Below, piece after piece: positions 24,326-31,520 of a DNA stretch of 35,217 bases. A model generated the notes under the pieces. The model saw only the letters and a list, made by a program, of their open reading frames with translations, had not been told where the DNA came from and searched no databases. A program made the translations under genes and the position numbers. Source of the DNA: Streptomyces coryli (GTDB taxonomy: Bacteria; Actinomycetota; Actinomycetes; Streptomycetales; Streptomycetaceae); the NCBI RefSeq assembly GCF_011044975.1, contig NZ_JAAKZV010000064.1:1-35217 (forward strand), in the 5' to 3' direction. The stretch's first letter is position 1. Each line of letters starts with the position of its first letter.

Positions 24326-25279
24326 ATGGCCCGTACCGTCTGGTCGGGTTCGCTGTCCTTCGGACTGGTGAACCTGCCGGTCGCGATGGCCGCGGCCACG
24401 GGCTCCCACACGGTCCATTTCCACCAGCTGGAACGCGGCACCTCGGACCGGGTACGGAACAAGCGCGTGAACGAGCGCACCGGCAAGGAGGTCCCGTACG
24501 ACAAGATCGTGAAGGGATATCCGGCGGGGGACGGCGATGACGGGTACGTAGTGGTCGAGCCGGAGGAGCTGGACGACATCGCCCCCGGCCGCTCCAGGAC
24601 CATCGACGTCGCGGGCTTCGCCGCGCTGGAGGACATCGACCCGGTCTACTTCGACGCCACGTACTATCTGCAGCCGCGCAAGGACGCGGACAGCAAGACC
24701 TACGCCGTGCTGCGCGACACGCTGAAGCGGACCGGCCGCGCCGGGATCGCCACGATGAGCATGCGGCAGAAGGAGCACCTGGTCGCGGTCCACGCCGAGG
24801 ACGACGTCCTCGTCCTGCACACGCTGCACTGGGCCGACGAGGTACGCGAGCCGCGCGACACCCTCGACCGGCTGCCCGACGGCAGCAAGGCCTCCGCCAA
24901 GGAACACCGGATGGCCGAGCAGCTCGTCGACACCATGGCCATCGACTTCGACCCGCGGGACTACCGCGACCGCACCCAGGAGCGGGTGGAGGAACTGATC
25001 TCCGCCAAGCGGGACGGCGGGACGGTCGAGAAGGCGGCGGAGGCGCCGGAGGACACCAACGTCGTCGACCTGACCGCCACCCTCCAGCGCTCCGTGGAGT
25101 CGGCACGCCAACGGCGCGGCGGCGGCCGTACGCGCAAGGACGGCAGCGGACTTGAGCGGCTGACGAAGAGCGAGCTCTACCGGCGGGCGTCGGAGGCCGG
25201 CATCAGCGGCCGCTCGAAGATGAACCGGAAGGAACTGCTGCGCGCCCTCCGCGCGGCCGACACCAGGAAAGCCTCGTGA
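24326..25279 (+). CDS. ku: Ku homodimeric DNA end-binding protein (non-homologous end joining)
   Basis: The 317-residue protein begins MARTVWSGSLSFGLVNLPVAM, the classic bacterial Ku start. The Ku core covers about residues 1-255 (GYVVVEPEEL, YLQPRKDADSKTYAVLRDTLKRTGRAGI, MRQKEHLVAV, YRDRTQERVEELISAK). After a basic linker the C-terminus carries a Rho-N/SAP-like helical module (LTKSELYRRASEAGISGRSKM, about 281-312), common in Streptomyces Ku. Ku binds broken DNA ends and recruits LigD-type ligases; no ligD is in the window. GGGGAG (24315-24320) at 5-nt spacing supports the ATG at 24326. It diverges from the PHP gene. Confidence 0.95.
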   Translation: MARTVWSGSLSFGLVNLPVAMAAATGSHTVHFHQLERGTSDRVRNKRVNERTGKEVPYDKIVKGYPAGDGDDGYVVVEPEELDDIAPGRSRTIDVAGFAALEDIDPVYFDATYYLQPRKDADSKTYAVLRDTLKRTGRAGIATMSMRQKEHLVAVHAEDDVLVLHTLHWADEVREPRDTLDRLPDGSKASAKEHRMAEQLVDTMAIDFDPRDYRDRTQERVEELISAKRDGGTVEKAAEAPEDTNVVDLTATLQRSVESARQRRGGGRTRKDGSGLERLTKSELYRRASEAGISGRSKMNRKELLRALRAADTRKAS

Positions 25280-25332
25280 ACGGGGCAGCACCACCCGCCC
25301 GTCACCTCACCAGAAAGGCGAACGAGCCACCG

Positions 25333-25779
25333 ATGTCCCATGATCTCGTACTGGCACGGCCCGAGCCCAAGTCCAAGACGCCCATCTCCTACCCCCGAAT
25401 GCTGCGGAGGGTGCAGTACGACGGCCTCTACCCCACCCCTGAACGAGCGGAGGAAACCGTCCGGCTGGTGCTCACCGCACTGGGCCGCCAGCTGACCGGC
25501 GACGAACGCATCGAGCTCGCCGCCCTGCTGCCCCCGGAGGCCGCCCAGATCTTCACGGCGCAGACCCCCGCCGCCGAGAAGCTCACCGCCCGCGGCTTCG
25601 TGAACGAACTCGCTACCCACACCGGCGGCAGCCCGGCCACCGCCCGCTGGGACGCCGGCACCGTCCTGGCCCTCATCGACCAACTCGCCGACCCGGACCT
25701 CCTCACCCGCATCCTCACCCAACTCCCCCCAGGCTTCGCCCTCCTCTTCGGCAAGGCCGAACTGGCCCGGGCGGCCTGA
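25333..25779 (+). CDS. DUF2267-domain protein
   Basis: The 148-residue protein matches the DUF2267 pattern: repeated helical blocks with YPRMLRRVQYDG, ERAEETVRLVLTALGRQLTGDERIELAALLPPE, and a second half with LTARGFVNELATHTG and LLTRILTQLPPGFALLFG. The family is unknown in function and frequent near stress genes. It lies 53 nt downstream of Ku on the same strand, so it may be co-transcribed. The frame is open back to a GTG at 25276 that overlaps the Ku stop (GTGA), so a coupled, 19-residue-longer form is possible; the ATG at 25333 is preferred on composition. Confidence 0.8.
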   Translation: MSHDLVLARPEPKSKTPISYPRMLRRVQYDGLYPTPERAEETVRLVLTALGRQLTGDERIELAALLPPEAAQIFTAQTPAAEKLTARGFVNELATHTGGSPATARWDAGTVLALIDQLADPDLLTRILTQLPPGFALLFGKAELARAA

Positions 25780-25793
25780 CCGGCGCTGGTTGC

Positions 25794-26660
25794 CTAATCG
25801 AGTACGGGCGGGCCCGCCTCGATGCGCCGCAGTACTGGGGTCAGGCGGTCTACGTCGGGGCCGGGGTCCAGTTGGCGTTCGTCCCACCAGGTGGCGCCTG
25901 CGTCGCGTAGTGGAGCGATCACGTCCTTGGGCTTGGTGGTATCCGGTGGAGTGGCGCCGCCGACTACGAGGTCGAAGGGGTGCTGGGTGTTGCCTTCGCG
26001 CTGGCTGTGCACGTAGGTGAGCAGCTCCCGTACGTCCTTGGGGTCCGGGGCGTGTCCGTGCAGGGCGTTCTTGAACAGGGGCACTGCGCCGTCCCATCGT
26101 GCGGCTCGTCGCATGGGCGGGCGGTTCGGCCAGAAGCCCCCGATCCATACCGGCGGGCGGGGGCGTTGCACGGTGGCGGGCTGCAGGCTTACGTTGCGCG
26201 CCTGGTAGTGCTGGCCGTGGTGGTCGACGGTCTCGCCCGTCCAGAAACGCCCCAGCAGCTCCAGTCCTTCGTCCAGCCGCTCGGCGAGCACGCGTCGGTC
26301 GGTGGAGTCGCCGAAGCTGCCGTACTCGTCCTCGACCGGCCCGCCCAGCCCTGCCGCGAAGATGACCCTGCCTGCGCTGAGGTTGTCCAGGGTGGCCACC
26401 TGCCGCGCGAGTTGCTGTGGCCGATAGCGGGCCACCGGAGTGAGCAGAGTCCCCAGCCGGATCCGTGACGTCGCGAGTGCGGCCGCGGTCAGCAGCATCC
26501 AGGCGTCCCCGAAGGGGCGCCCCGCGTACTCCCGGTAGTGGACGTGGTCCCAGACGAAGAGCCCGTCCCACCCCGCTTCCTCGGCCGCCGCCGCGACGGT
26601 TGCCACGTTTCGGGGGTCGGCAAAGTCGCCGAAGTTCGGGACGTTGATCGAGAAACGCAT
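25794..26660 (-). CDS. LLM-class flavin/F420-dependent oxidoreductase
   Basis: The 288-residue protein is a luciferase-like TIM barrel: FSINVPNFGDFADPRNV at the N-terminus, AEEAGWDGLFVWDHVHY, TSRIRLGTLLTPVARYRP, LARQVATLDNLSAGRVIFAAGLGG, and PVWIGGFWPNRP near the middle. Such enzymes use FMNH2 or coenzyme F420; the substrate is unknown. No Shine-Dalgarno sequence is evident before ATG at 26660. The frame is open far upstream, but that region has no protein features. It lies 47 nt after the DoxX-like gene on the same strand, so the two may form an operon. It converges on the DUF2267 gene with a 14-nt gap. Confidence 0.9.
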   Translation of the reverse strand: MRFSINVPNFGDFADPRNVATVAAAAEEAGWDGLFVWDHVHYREYAGRPFGDAWMLLTAAALATSRIRLGTLLTPVARYRPQQLARQVATLDNLSAGRVIFAAGLGGPVEDEYGSFGDSTDRRVLAERLDEGLELLGRFWTGETVDHHGQHYQARNVSLQPATVQRPRPPVWIGGFWPNRPPMRRAARWDGAVPLFKNALHGHAPDPKDVRELLTYVHSQREGNTQHPFDLVVGGATPPDTTKPKDVIAPLRDAGATWWDERQLDPGPDVDRLTPVLRRIEAGPPVLD

Positions 26661-26707
26661 CCGGGCATCGTGGGCTGTCCCCGCCTGCCCAGGCAACGGA
26701 TTATTGG

Positions 26708-27058
26708 TCAGTACGTGATCAGCCGCAGCGTCAGCGCGGCGGCACCGAGCAGCAGGTTCACCACCGGCGGGCCGAGGTGTGCCGTATCGCGGAACCGGAC
26801 GTGTGCCCCGCACGCCAGCAGGAAGTAGACGGTGACGCCGGTCGCCGCGGCGATGCCGATCGGAGCCCAGAACAGCCCGGCGATCAGTCCGGCGACGGCG
26901 CAAGCCAGCACCCCCGCCAGTGCGTTGAGCCGCTCCTCGGGCACGTGCACCCGGGCGTAGCCTTCGACAACATCGGGCTTGTGGCTGAGCTTCAAGGCCA
27001 CCGACGCCGCCAGGGAGGCGGCTAGTACGGCGGTGATGACGACGGTTGCGACGAACAT
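26708..27058 (-). CDS. DoxX-like four-helix membrane protein
   Basis: The 116-residue protein has four hydrophobic segments: FVATVVITAVLAASLAASVALK, LAGVLACAVAGLIAGLF, GIAAATGVTVYFLLACGAH, and VNLLLGAAALTLRL. With the polar KLSHKPDVVEGYARVHVPEE loop after helix 1, this fits the DoxX/DoxX_2 family of small membrane proteins. Family roles range from terminal oxidase subunits to redox and stress functions; none can be assigned here. The ATG at 27058 directly begins helix 1. It is divergent from the HAD gene (83-nt gap). Confidence 0.75.
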   Translation of the reverse strand: MFVATVVITAVLAASLAASVALKLSHKPDVVEGYARVHVPEERLNALAGVLACAVAGLIAGLFWAPIGIAAATGVTVYFLLACGAHVRFRDTAHLGPPVVNLLLGAAALTLRLITY

Positions 27059-27141
27059 CGGCGGCTCCGTACTCCGGCTGGCACACCACCCCGGTCTTGC
27101 CCCGATTATCCGCCATGTGCGGCCGCCCAGAGGGAGGTTGT

Positions 27142-27894
27142 GTGCAGGCAAGTAGGTACGTCGTTCTCGTGGATCTGGACGACACGCTGATCCCGGACCG
27201 CAGTGCGGCCTGGGCGGCTGTGGAGGCCACGCTGCATTCGCTCGGAGTGGCGCGTGCTTCGGAGCGCGTGCAGAGCGTCTTCGACATTGCCCGGTCCTGT
27301 TGGCGGGCAGGACCGTACTTCGAGTCGCTCAAGGGCCTGGGGATCAGCTCTTGGGAGGCGCTCTGGGCGGATCTGACACTTGCGTCGGTGCCGGAGGCGG
27401 GCGGGTGGGGACTGCGGTATCGCCTCGAGGTCTGGGGCGACGTGCTGCGGACCGCGGGCGCGGTTGCGGAAGCGGATCGCGAGGATGCCGCGCGACAGTT
27501 CGTACGGCATCGGCAAGAGCTGGTGCGGTGCCTGCCCGGGGCGGCGGAGTTCGTCGAGCGGATGGCTCGCGATCACGAGGTCTGGCTGATGACGAACGGG
27601 GCCTCTCGGCTGCAGCGCCTCAAGTTGAGCCTCAGCGGGCTGGATCAGTACGTTGCCCGGGTGTTCGTCTCCTCGGAGGTCGGGCACGCCAAGCCGCATC
27701 CGCGGTTCTTCGAGGCAGTGAGTGACGCGCTCCTCGACGATCAGGCCGTGTGTCTGGTGGTGGGCGACAGCCTGGACGGGGACGTACGTCCGGCGCTGGA
27801 CCGGGGGTGGCCCGCGGTCCACCTGCCCTGCACGCGCGTCAGCTTGATTGGCGACGTCGTCCCTCCGTGCTCTCACCGCGCGGACGCCTCCTGA
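27142..27894 (+). CDS. HAD-superfamily phosphohydrolase
   Basis: The 250-residue protein has all four HAD motifs: DLDDTL with nucleophile Asp11 and general acid Asp13, MTNGAS (motif II), Lys in GHAKPHPRFFE (motif III), and VVGDSLDGDVRPA (motif IV). A helical cap (residues about 20-120) places it among subfamily I phosphatases acting on small phosphate esters. GGGAGG (27132-27137) lies 4 nt before the GTG at 27142 and decides the start over an upstream ATG at 27115. Its stop is 3 nt before the first ARE of the hormone locus. Participation in hormone synthesis, by dephosphorylating the butenolide phosphate intermediate, is conceivable but not shown. Confidence 0.88.
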   Translation: MQASRYVVLVDLDDTLIPDRSAAWAAVEATLHSLGVARASERVQSVFDIARSCWRAGPYFESLKGLGISSWEALWADLTLASVPEAGGWGLRYRLEVWGDVLRTAGAVAEADREDAARQFVRHRQELVRCLPGAAEFVERMARDHEVWLMTNGASRLQRLKLSLSGLDQYVARVFVSSEVGHAKPHPRFFEAVSDALLDDQAVCLVVGDSLDGDVRPALDRGWPAVHLPCTRVSLIGDVVPPCSHRADAS

Positions 27895-27897
27895 CTT

Positions 27898-27919
27898 ATA
27901 CAGACCGCCCGTGCCGTTT
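27898..27919. promoter_or_regulatory. ARE 1: autoregulatory element upstream of the pseudoreceptor gene
   Basis: The 22-bp site begins ATACAGACCG and ends CCGTTT. By eye it matches 17 of 21 informative positions of the published ScbR/FarA-type ARE consensus. It lies 258 nt before the pseudoreceptor start. Confidence 0.65.
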
Positions 27920-28072
27920 ATCACTTGGTGATGAGTTGGCATGGGTCGGGGTGGGTAGCGGCCCCTGAGGTGCGTTGTTTACAGTCAGGTGTGGGGTGTT
28001 GGGCGTAGGGTGCGGAATCGCGAGTTGACATATAGGGCAAACTTTTCCGCGGGCGGGCACATGTGGGCTTGA

Positions 28073-28094
28073 AAACAGCATGAATGGTCTGTTT
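28073..28094. promoter_or_regulatory. ARE 2: autoregulatory element upstream of the pseudoreceptor gene
   Basis: The 22-bp site starts AAACAGCATG and ends GGTCTGTTT, with perfect outer arms AAACAG/CTGTTT. It agrees with the ARE consensus at nearly every position (two mismatches in the left arm and one at the centre). It lies 82 nt before the pseudoreceptor GTG. Confidence 0.75.
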
Positions 28095-28176
28095 AATGTG
28101 CGTGCGGCCCGGCATTCCTCGCCCGCGGTCAGGCGGCGTGCGATCCCCGTATGACGGGCCGACGGGAGCGATACGA

Positions 28177-28815
28177 GTGACGATTCAGCACCGGGCCGCC
28201 AAGACGCGATTGGCCCTGATCCGGTCTGCCGCCGAGGATTTCGCCGAGCGGGGTTACAGGTCCAGCACGCTGGAGGCGATCACTCGCCGCGCCGGGGTGA
28301 GCACCGGGGCGCTGCATTTCCATTTCGAGAACAAGGCGGCGCTGGCGACTGCCGTACAGGACGCCGCCCAGCAGGTGTTGGCGCGGATCGTCGCCGACTC
28401 GCGGTCAGGTGACGACGGCGCGCTGCAGCGGCTGACCGACGCCTCTCAGGAACTGGCCGCCCGGATGCGGGTGGACGTCGTCCTGCGTGCCGGATTCCGG
28501 CTCGGCTGGGAGGACGGCCGCCGGGACAGCGATGGCCTGCACCGGATGTGGCAGGAGTGTGTGACGGCGCTGATGGGCGCAGCCCAGTCGGAGGGTGCGC
28601 TCGCGGCCGACGTCAGGGCCGAGGAGGCCGTGCTCACCATCGTCGCCGCCACCACGGGATTCGAGGCACTGAGCCAGGAGGATCCCGTGTGGATCTCCCA
28701 CTCCACGTTCACCGGATTCTGGAGACTGCTGCTGCCGAGTCTTGCGTGTCCCGAGGCCCTGGACGGGCTGGATCCCGCGGGAAGGCAGCAAACCCGTGGG
28801 GGGACAGCTGGATAA
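28177..28815 (+). CDS. ScbR-family TetR-type regulator, probably a pseudo gamma-butyrolactone receptor
   Basis: The 212-residue protein has an N-terminal TetR HTH (residues 8-55: EDFAERGYRSSTLEAITRRAGV, STGALHFHFENKAALA), very close to gamma-butyrolactone receptors. The ligand domain is more divergent: WEDGRRDSDGLHRMWQECV places Trp125 near the usual ligand Trp, but the P-x-W context of true receptors is missing. Such pseudoreceptors often bind antibiotics or other signals and repress the same ARE sites. GGGAG (28164-28168) is 8 nt before the GTG at 28177. Two ARE-like sites lie upstream, so it is probably itself hormone-controlled. It converges on the AfsA-like gene. Confidence 0.85.
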   Translation: MTIQHRAAKTRLALIRSAAEDFAERGYRSSTLEAITRRAGVSTGALHFHFENKAALATAVQDAAQQVLARIVADSRSGDDGALQRLTDASQELAARMRVDVVLRAGFRLGWEDGRRDSDGLHRMWQECVTALMGAAQSEGALAADVRAEEAVLTIVAATTGFEALSQEDPVWISHSTFTGFWRLLLPSLACPEALDGLDPAGRQQTRGGTAG

Positions 28816-28834
28816 CGGCGGTATGGATACGCCG
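28815..28834. terminator. Possible hairpin between pseudoreceptor and synthase genes
   Basis: ACGGCGGTATGGATACGCCG can fold with GTAT/ATAC and flanking G/C pairs apart from one bulge. It sits in the 44-nt gap between two converging genes. The stem is short, so support is weak. Confidence 0.3.
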
Positions 28835-28859
28835 AGTTGGCGGGCCGAGCGAGGCGTAG

Positions 28860-29819
28860 TCAGGCCTGCGCCGCCAGGCCGGCCAGCGGGTGGGCCCCGG
28901 AGCCGACGGACTGGCTCGCTTCCATGTGGCAGCGGAAGACGACCTCGCCGTCCTGTGTCCCGGTGACCTCGGCGGCCGCCGCGAAGGGCGTCAGGGCAGG
29001 GATTTCGCTGGCCTCCAGCCAGCAGGGAGCGTCGAACTCGACGTACTGGTACGGGCGGAGCGCGGCCGCAGTGAAGGCGTAACCGGGCTGCAGCGTGCCG
29101 GCGAAGGCCGCCTGCCGGGCCGCTTCCATCAGGACCAGGCCGGGCACGTGGTCGACGGCATGGTCGATCAGCGCAGGGTGGCCGGGGTTCGGCCGCAGCT
29201 CCCAGCGCTTCCCGTCGCCGAGCGGTGCCAGCAGCGTCTCGTCGTCGCTGTGCCGGCCAACTGCCAGGGGCGATACGGGTATCGAGGTGGGGGCGGGGCT
29301 GACCGGGCGGCGGTCGCCGCGCAATCGGGCGTAGACCTGCGGGGCGATCCAGCCGAGGCCGGCGTCGGCGGTGCCGAAGATGCCGCCGGCGTGCCAGAGC
29401 GTCAGCGCGACGTCCACGGCTCGGCGGTTGCGCCGGGTGAACACCACGTCGAGCGTGACCCGGGCGTCGGTATCGGGCAGGTTCAGCGGGTCGAGCCGGT
29501 AGGTGAGGCGGTTCATCAGGAAGTGGTCGGTCGGCGGCACGCCGGACTCGACGTGCAGCAGGCCGAGGACGCCCTGCCGAATCGTTTGCTCTACCAGCAT
29601 GGTGTGGTCGGCGGCCGAGGCGAGAGTGCGGAAGAAGCAGTGCGGCCGGGACCAGTCGGCGTCGACGGAGTAGTGCTGGTCGCTGTGGCGACTCCAGCCG
29701 CAGATGAGGACATCCTCATCGTGAACGCGGTGCACCTGCCCGGGAGTCGGAGTTTTCGTCGGGGGCTGCGAGGGTCTGTCTTCGCTGGCCCGGTCTGCTT
29801 TCCCGTTCGGTGTGGACAT
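28860..29819 (-). CDS. AfsA/ScbA-type gamma-butyrolactone synthase
   Basis: The 319-residue protein consists of two AfsA repeats (hotdog folds), about 30-165 and 205-310. Each holds a conserved Glu/Arg cluster: LVEQTIRQG (77-83) and LVLMEAARQAAFAG (Glu232, Arg235). The second matches the Glu/Arg pair found essential in ScbA. AfsA-type enzymes join a beta-ketoacyl thioester with dihydroxyacetone phosphate to start the gamma-butyrolactone or butenolide hormone. GAGAGGGG (29827-29834) lies 7 nt before ATG at 29819. A promoter overlapped by ARE 3 lies upstream, and the gene diverges from its receptor gene, as in scbA/scbR. It contains no TTA codon. Confidence 0.92.
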   Translation of the reverse strand: MSTPNGKADRASEDRPSQPPTKTPTPGQVHRVHDEDVLICGWSRHSDQHYSVDADWSRPHCFFRTLASAADHTMLVEQTIRQGVLGLLHVESGVPPTDHFLMNRLTYRLDPLNLPDTDARVTLDVVFTRRNRRAVDVALTLWHAGGIFGTADAGLGWIAPQVYARLRGDRRPVSPAPTSIPVSPLAVGRHSDDETLLAPLGDGKRWELRPNPGHPALIDHAVDHVPGLVLMEAARQAAFAGTLQPGYAFTAAALRPYQYVEFDAPCWLEASEIPALTPFAAAAEVTGTQDGEVVFRCHMEASQSVGSGAHPLAGLAAQA

Positions 29820-29900
29820 GCTCGTACCCCTCTCTGGGGAACGCTGGGGGAACGCACGGCGCCTCTCGAATCCGGAGGCGTAGGCTCTGCATGACGTAGT

Positions 29901-29922
29901 AAACATACGGTCGGTCCGGTTT
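29901..29922. promoter_or_regulatory. ARE 3: operator across the AfsA-like promoter
   Basis: The 22-bp site begins AAACATACGG and ends CCGGTTT. The outer arms AAAC/GTTT and the ACATAC core match the ARE consensus; the centre is less perfect. It covers the -10 box and most of the spacer of the minus-strand promoter, so a bound receptor would block RNA polymerase. Confidence 0.75.
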
Positions 29923-29930
29923 CTTTTCAA
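29902..29930 (-). promoter_or_regulatory. Promoter of the AfsA-like synthase gene
   Basis: On the minus strand TTGAAA (29925-29930) and TATGTT (29902-29907) are 17 nt apart, a good vegetative -35/-10 pair. Transcription would start near 29895, about 75 nt before the ATG. ARE 3 lies inside it. Confidence 0.6.
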
Positions 29931-29999
29931 GCAAAACCGGGGGTGCTCCACAAGCGGAAGCCCCGATACTCGTCAGAGATGACTGCGGTAAGTACCCTG

Positions 30000-30021
30000 T
30001 AAAGTACGGGGTGGTCGGTTT
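30000..30021. promoter_or_regulatory. ARE 4: weaker autoregulatory element before the receptor gene
   Basis: The right half GGTCGGTTT agrees fully with the ARE right arm. The left half (TAAAGTACGG) is degenerate. It lies 40 nt upstream of the receptor start, in the position of the scbR autoregulatory site. Confidence 0.5.
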
Positions 30022-30061
30022 TAATCTTCATCAGTTCTGGCGCAGTGGGGGAGGAGATCAG

Positions 30062-30709
30062 ATGGCTCAGCAGGAGCGCGCCATCCGCACCCGGAAAGTG
30101 GTGCTCGACGCCGCGGGTGCCGTGTTCGCCGAGCAGGGATACAGCGCCACCACCATCGCGGAGATCCTCAAACGCGCCGGCGTGACGAAGGGCGCGTTGT
30201 ACTTCCACTTTCCGTCGAAGCAGGATCTGGCCAGAGGCGTCATCGAGCAGGCGGTCACGGAACCTCCGCGCGAGGAGGAGCTGATCCTGCAGTCCTTCGT
30301 GGACATGGGGCTGGAGCTGGCCTACCGCCTGCCGCGCGAACCGGTGCTGCGCGGCGCCGCCCGGCTCGCCGCCGACCAGGGCGCTCCCGACTTCTTCGGC
30401 ACCCCGTGGCCGCAATGGGCCTATCGCGGCGAGCAGTTGCTCAACAAGGCGAAGGCGCAGGGTGAAGTGCTGCCGCACGTCGACGCCGCGGTCACCTCCC
30501 GGCTGCTGGTCGGCTCCTTCACCGGCCTGCAGCTGGTCGCGCAGTCGGAGGCCGGGGCGGAGAGCTTCCAGGAGCTGGTCTCGCGACTGTACGATCACGT
30601 GCTGCCGGCCGTGGCTCTGCCCGGGGTGCTCATGCAGCTGGACACCTCGGTCGAGCGCGGCGCGCTGCTGGCCGAACGCAAGCCGCACAAGCAGGAAGCG
30701 ATGTCCTGA
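30062..30709 (+). CDS. ScbR/ArpA-type gamma-butyrolactone receptor (TetR family)
   Basis: The 215-residue protein has a TetR HTH (residues 10-55: AVFAEQGYSATTIAEILKRAGV, KGALYFHFPSKQDLA) and the receptor ligand domain. FFGTPWPQWAYRGEQLL places Trp at position 119, the residue needed for hormone binding in ArpA/CprB-type receptors, so it should be a true receptor. It would repress its own gene, the divergent synthase, and other ARE-bearing genes until hormone binds. GGAG (30053-30056) is 5 nt before ATG. The SDR gene follows after 37 nt on the same strand, so the two are probably one transcript. No TTA codon. Confidence 0.92.
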   Translation: MAQQERAIRTRKVVLDAAGAVFAEQGYSATTIAEILKRAGVTKGALYFHFPSKQDLARGVIEQAVTEPPREEELILQSFVDMGLELAYRLPREPVLRGAARLAADQGAPDFFGTPWPQWAYRGEQLLNKAKAQGEVLPHVDAAVTSRLLVGSFTGLQLVAQSEAGAESFQELVSRLYDHVLPAVALPGVLMQLDTSVERGALLAERKPHKQEAMS

Positions 30710-30746
30710 GCGACGTACGGATCGCACTCACACGGCAGGGGTGGGC

Positions 30747-31511
30747 ATGGATCAGCTCGGCGGCAAGGTCGCACTGGTAACCGGCGCGAGCCGGGGGATC
30801 GGCAGGGCCATCGCGCAGCGACTGGCCGGCGCGGGTGCGCTGGTCGCGGTGCACTACAAGAGCAACCGGGCCGCCGCGGAGGAGACCACGGACGCGATAC
30901 GGCGGGCCGGCGGCCGTGCGTTACCGGTCGAAGCCGACCTGGCCGCGCCCGATGCCGCCGATACGGTCTACGCGGCGCTGGACGCGGGGCTGAAGGAGGA
31001 AGGGCTCGAGGCCGGCTTCGACATTCTGGTCAACAACGCGGCGCTGGGCCCCGCGGTGCCGCTGGCCCAGGTCACGCCCGAGCACCTCGACGAGCTGCTG
31101 GCCATCAACGCCAGGTCGCCGTTCTTCCTCGTCCAGCAGGGACTGCCGCGGCTGCGGGACAACGGGCGGATCATCAACATCTCGTCACTGGCCTCCCGTA
31201 CCGCCTTCCCCGAGGCCATCGCGTACGCCATGACCAAGGGCGCGCTCGATGCCTTCACCCTCGCGCTGGCCAAGGAGGTCGCCCCCCGGGGCATCACGGT
31301 CAACGCCGTCGCCCCGGGGTTCGTCGAGACGGACATGAACGCGCCGCTGCGTGAAAGCGAGCAGGGGCGGCAGTGGCTCGCCTCCCAGTCGGTGTTCAAC
31401 CGGATCGGCCAGCCGGCCGATATCGCGGATGCCGTGGCCTTCCTGGCCTCCGGCGAGGCGCGGTGGATCACCGGCCAGTGGCTGAGCGTGAGCGGCGGAT
31501 CGGCTCTGTAG
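30747..31511 (+). CDS. Short-chain dehydrogenase/reductase, likely hormone ketoreductase
   Basis: The 254-residue classical SDR has VALVTGASRGIGRAIAQ (cofactor site, residues 7-24), LVNNAAL, the catalytic Ser in NISSLAS and Tyr/Lys in YAMTKGA, plus the C-terminal GFVETDMNAP and SVSGGSAL. It should be an NADPH/NADH-dependent ketoreductase. In related hormone loci an SDR reduces the 6-keto group of the butyrolactone (BarS1/ScbB-like roles), which fits its place directly behind the receptor gene. FabG-like activity is the alternative. Codon 59 is TTA (30921-30923), so translation should need bldA. It converges on the P450 gene with a 9-nt gap. Confidence 0.88.
   Translation: MDQLGGKVALVTGASRGIGRAIAQRLAGAGALVAVHYKSNRAAAEETTDAIRRAGGRALPVEADLAAPDAADTVYAALDAGLKEEGLEAGFDILVNNAALGPAVPLAQVTPEHLDELLAINARSPFFLVQQGLPRLRDNGRIINISSLASRTAFPEAIAYAMTKGALDAFTLALAKEVAPRGITVNAVAPGFVETDMNAPLRESEQGRQWLASQSVFNRIGQPADIADAVAFLASGEARWITGQWLSVSGGSAL
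30921..30923 (+). other. TTA codon 59 in the SDR gene
   Basis: The frame reads GCG TTA CCG. It is the first of three TTA codons in the hormone locus and is read by the bldA tRNA in Streptomyces. Confidence 0.85.
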
Positions 31512-31520
31512 GGACCCGGT

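Noticed and set aside
22543-24636. 697-codon open frame on the minus strand
   Set aside because: It runs through the FUSC upstream region, the DUF6131 gene and the PHP gene in a second frame. Its Arg/Gly/Ala-rich translation has no domain, and the PHP protein in the other frame is well supported.
28025-28036. TTGACA followed directly by TATAGG as a promoter
   Set aside because: TTGACA looks like a -35 box, but no -10 box lies 16-19 nt downstream, and TATAGG lies immediately next to it.
27896-28081. 61- and 64-codon minus-strand frames between the two AREs
   Set aside because: Proline/histidine-rich nonsense composition and no ribosome site; the region is better explained as regulatory DNA.
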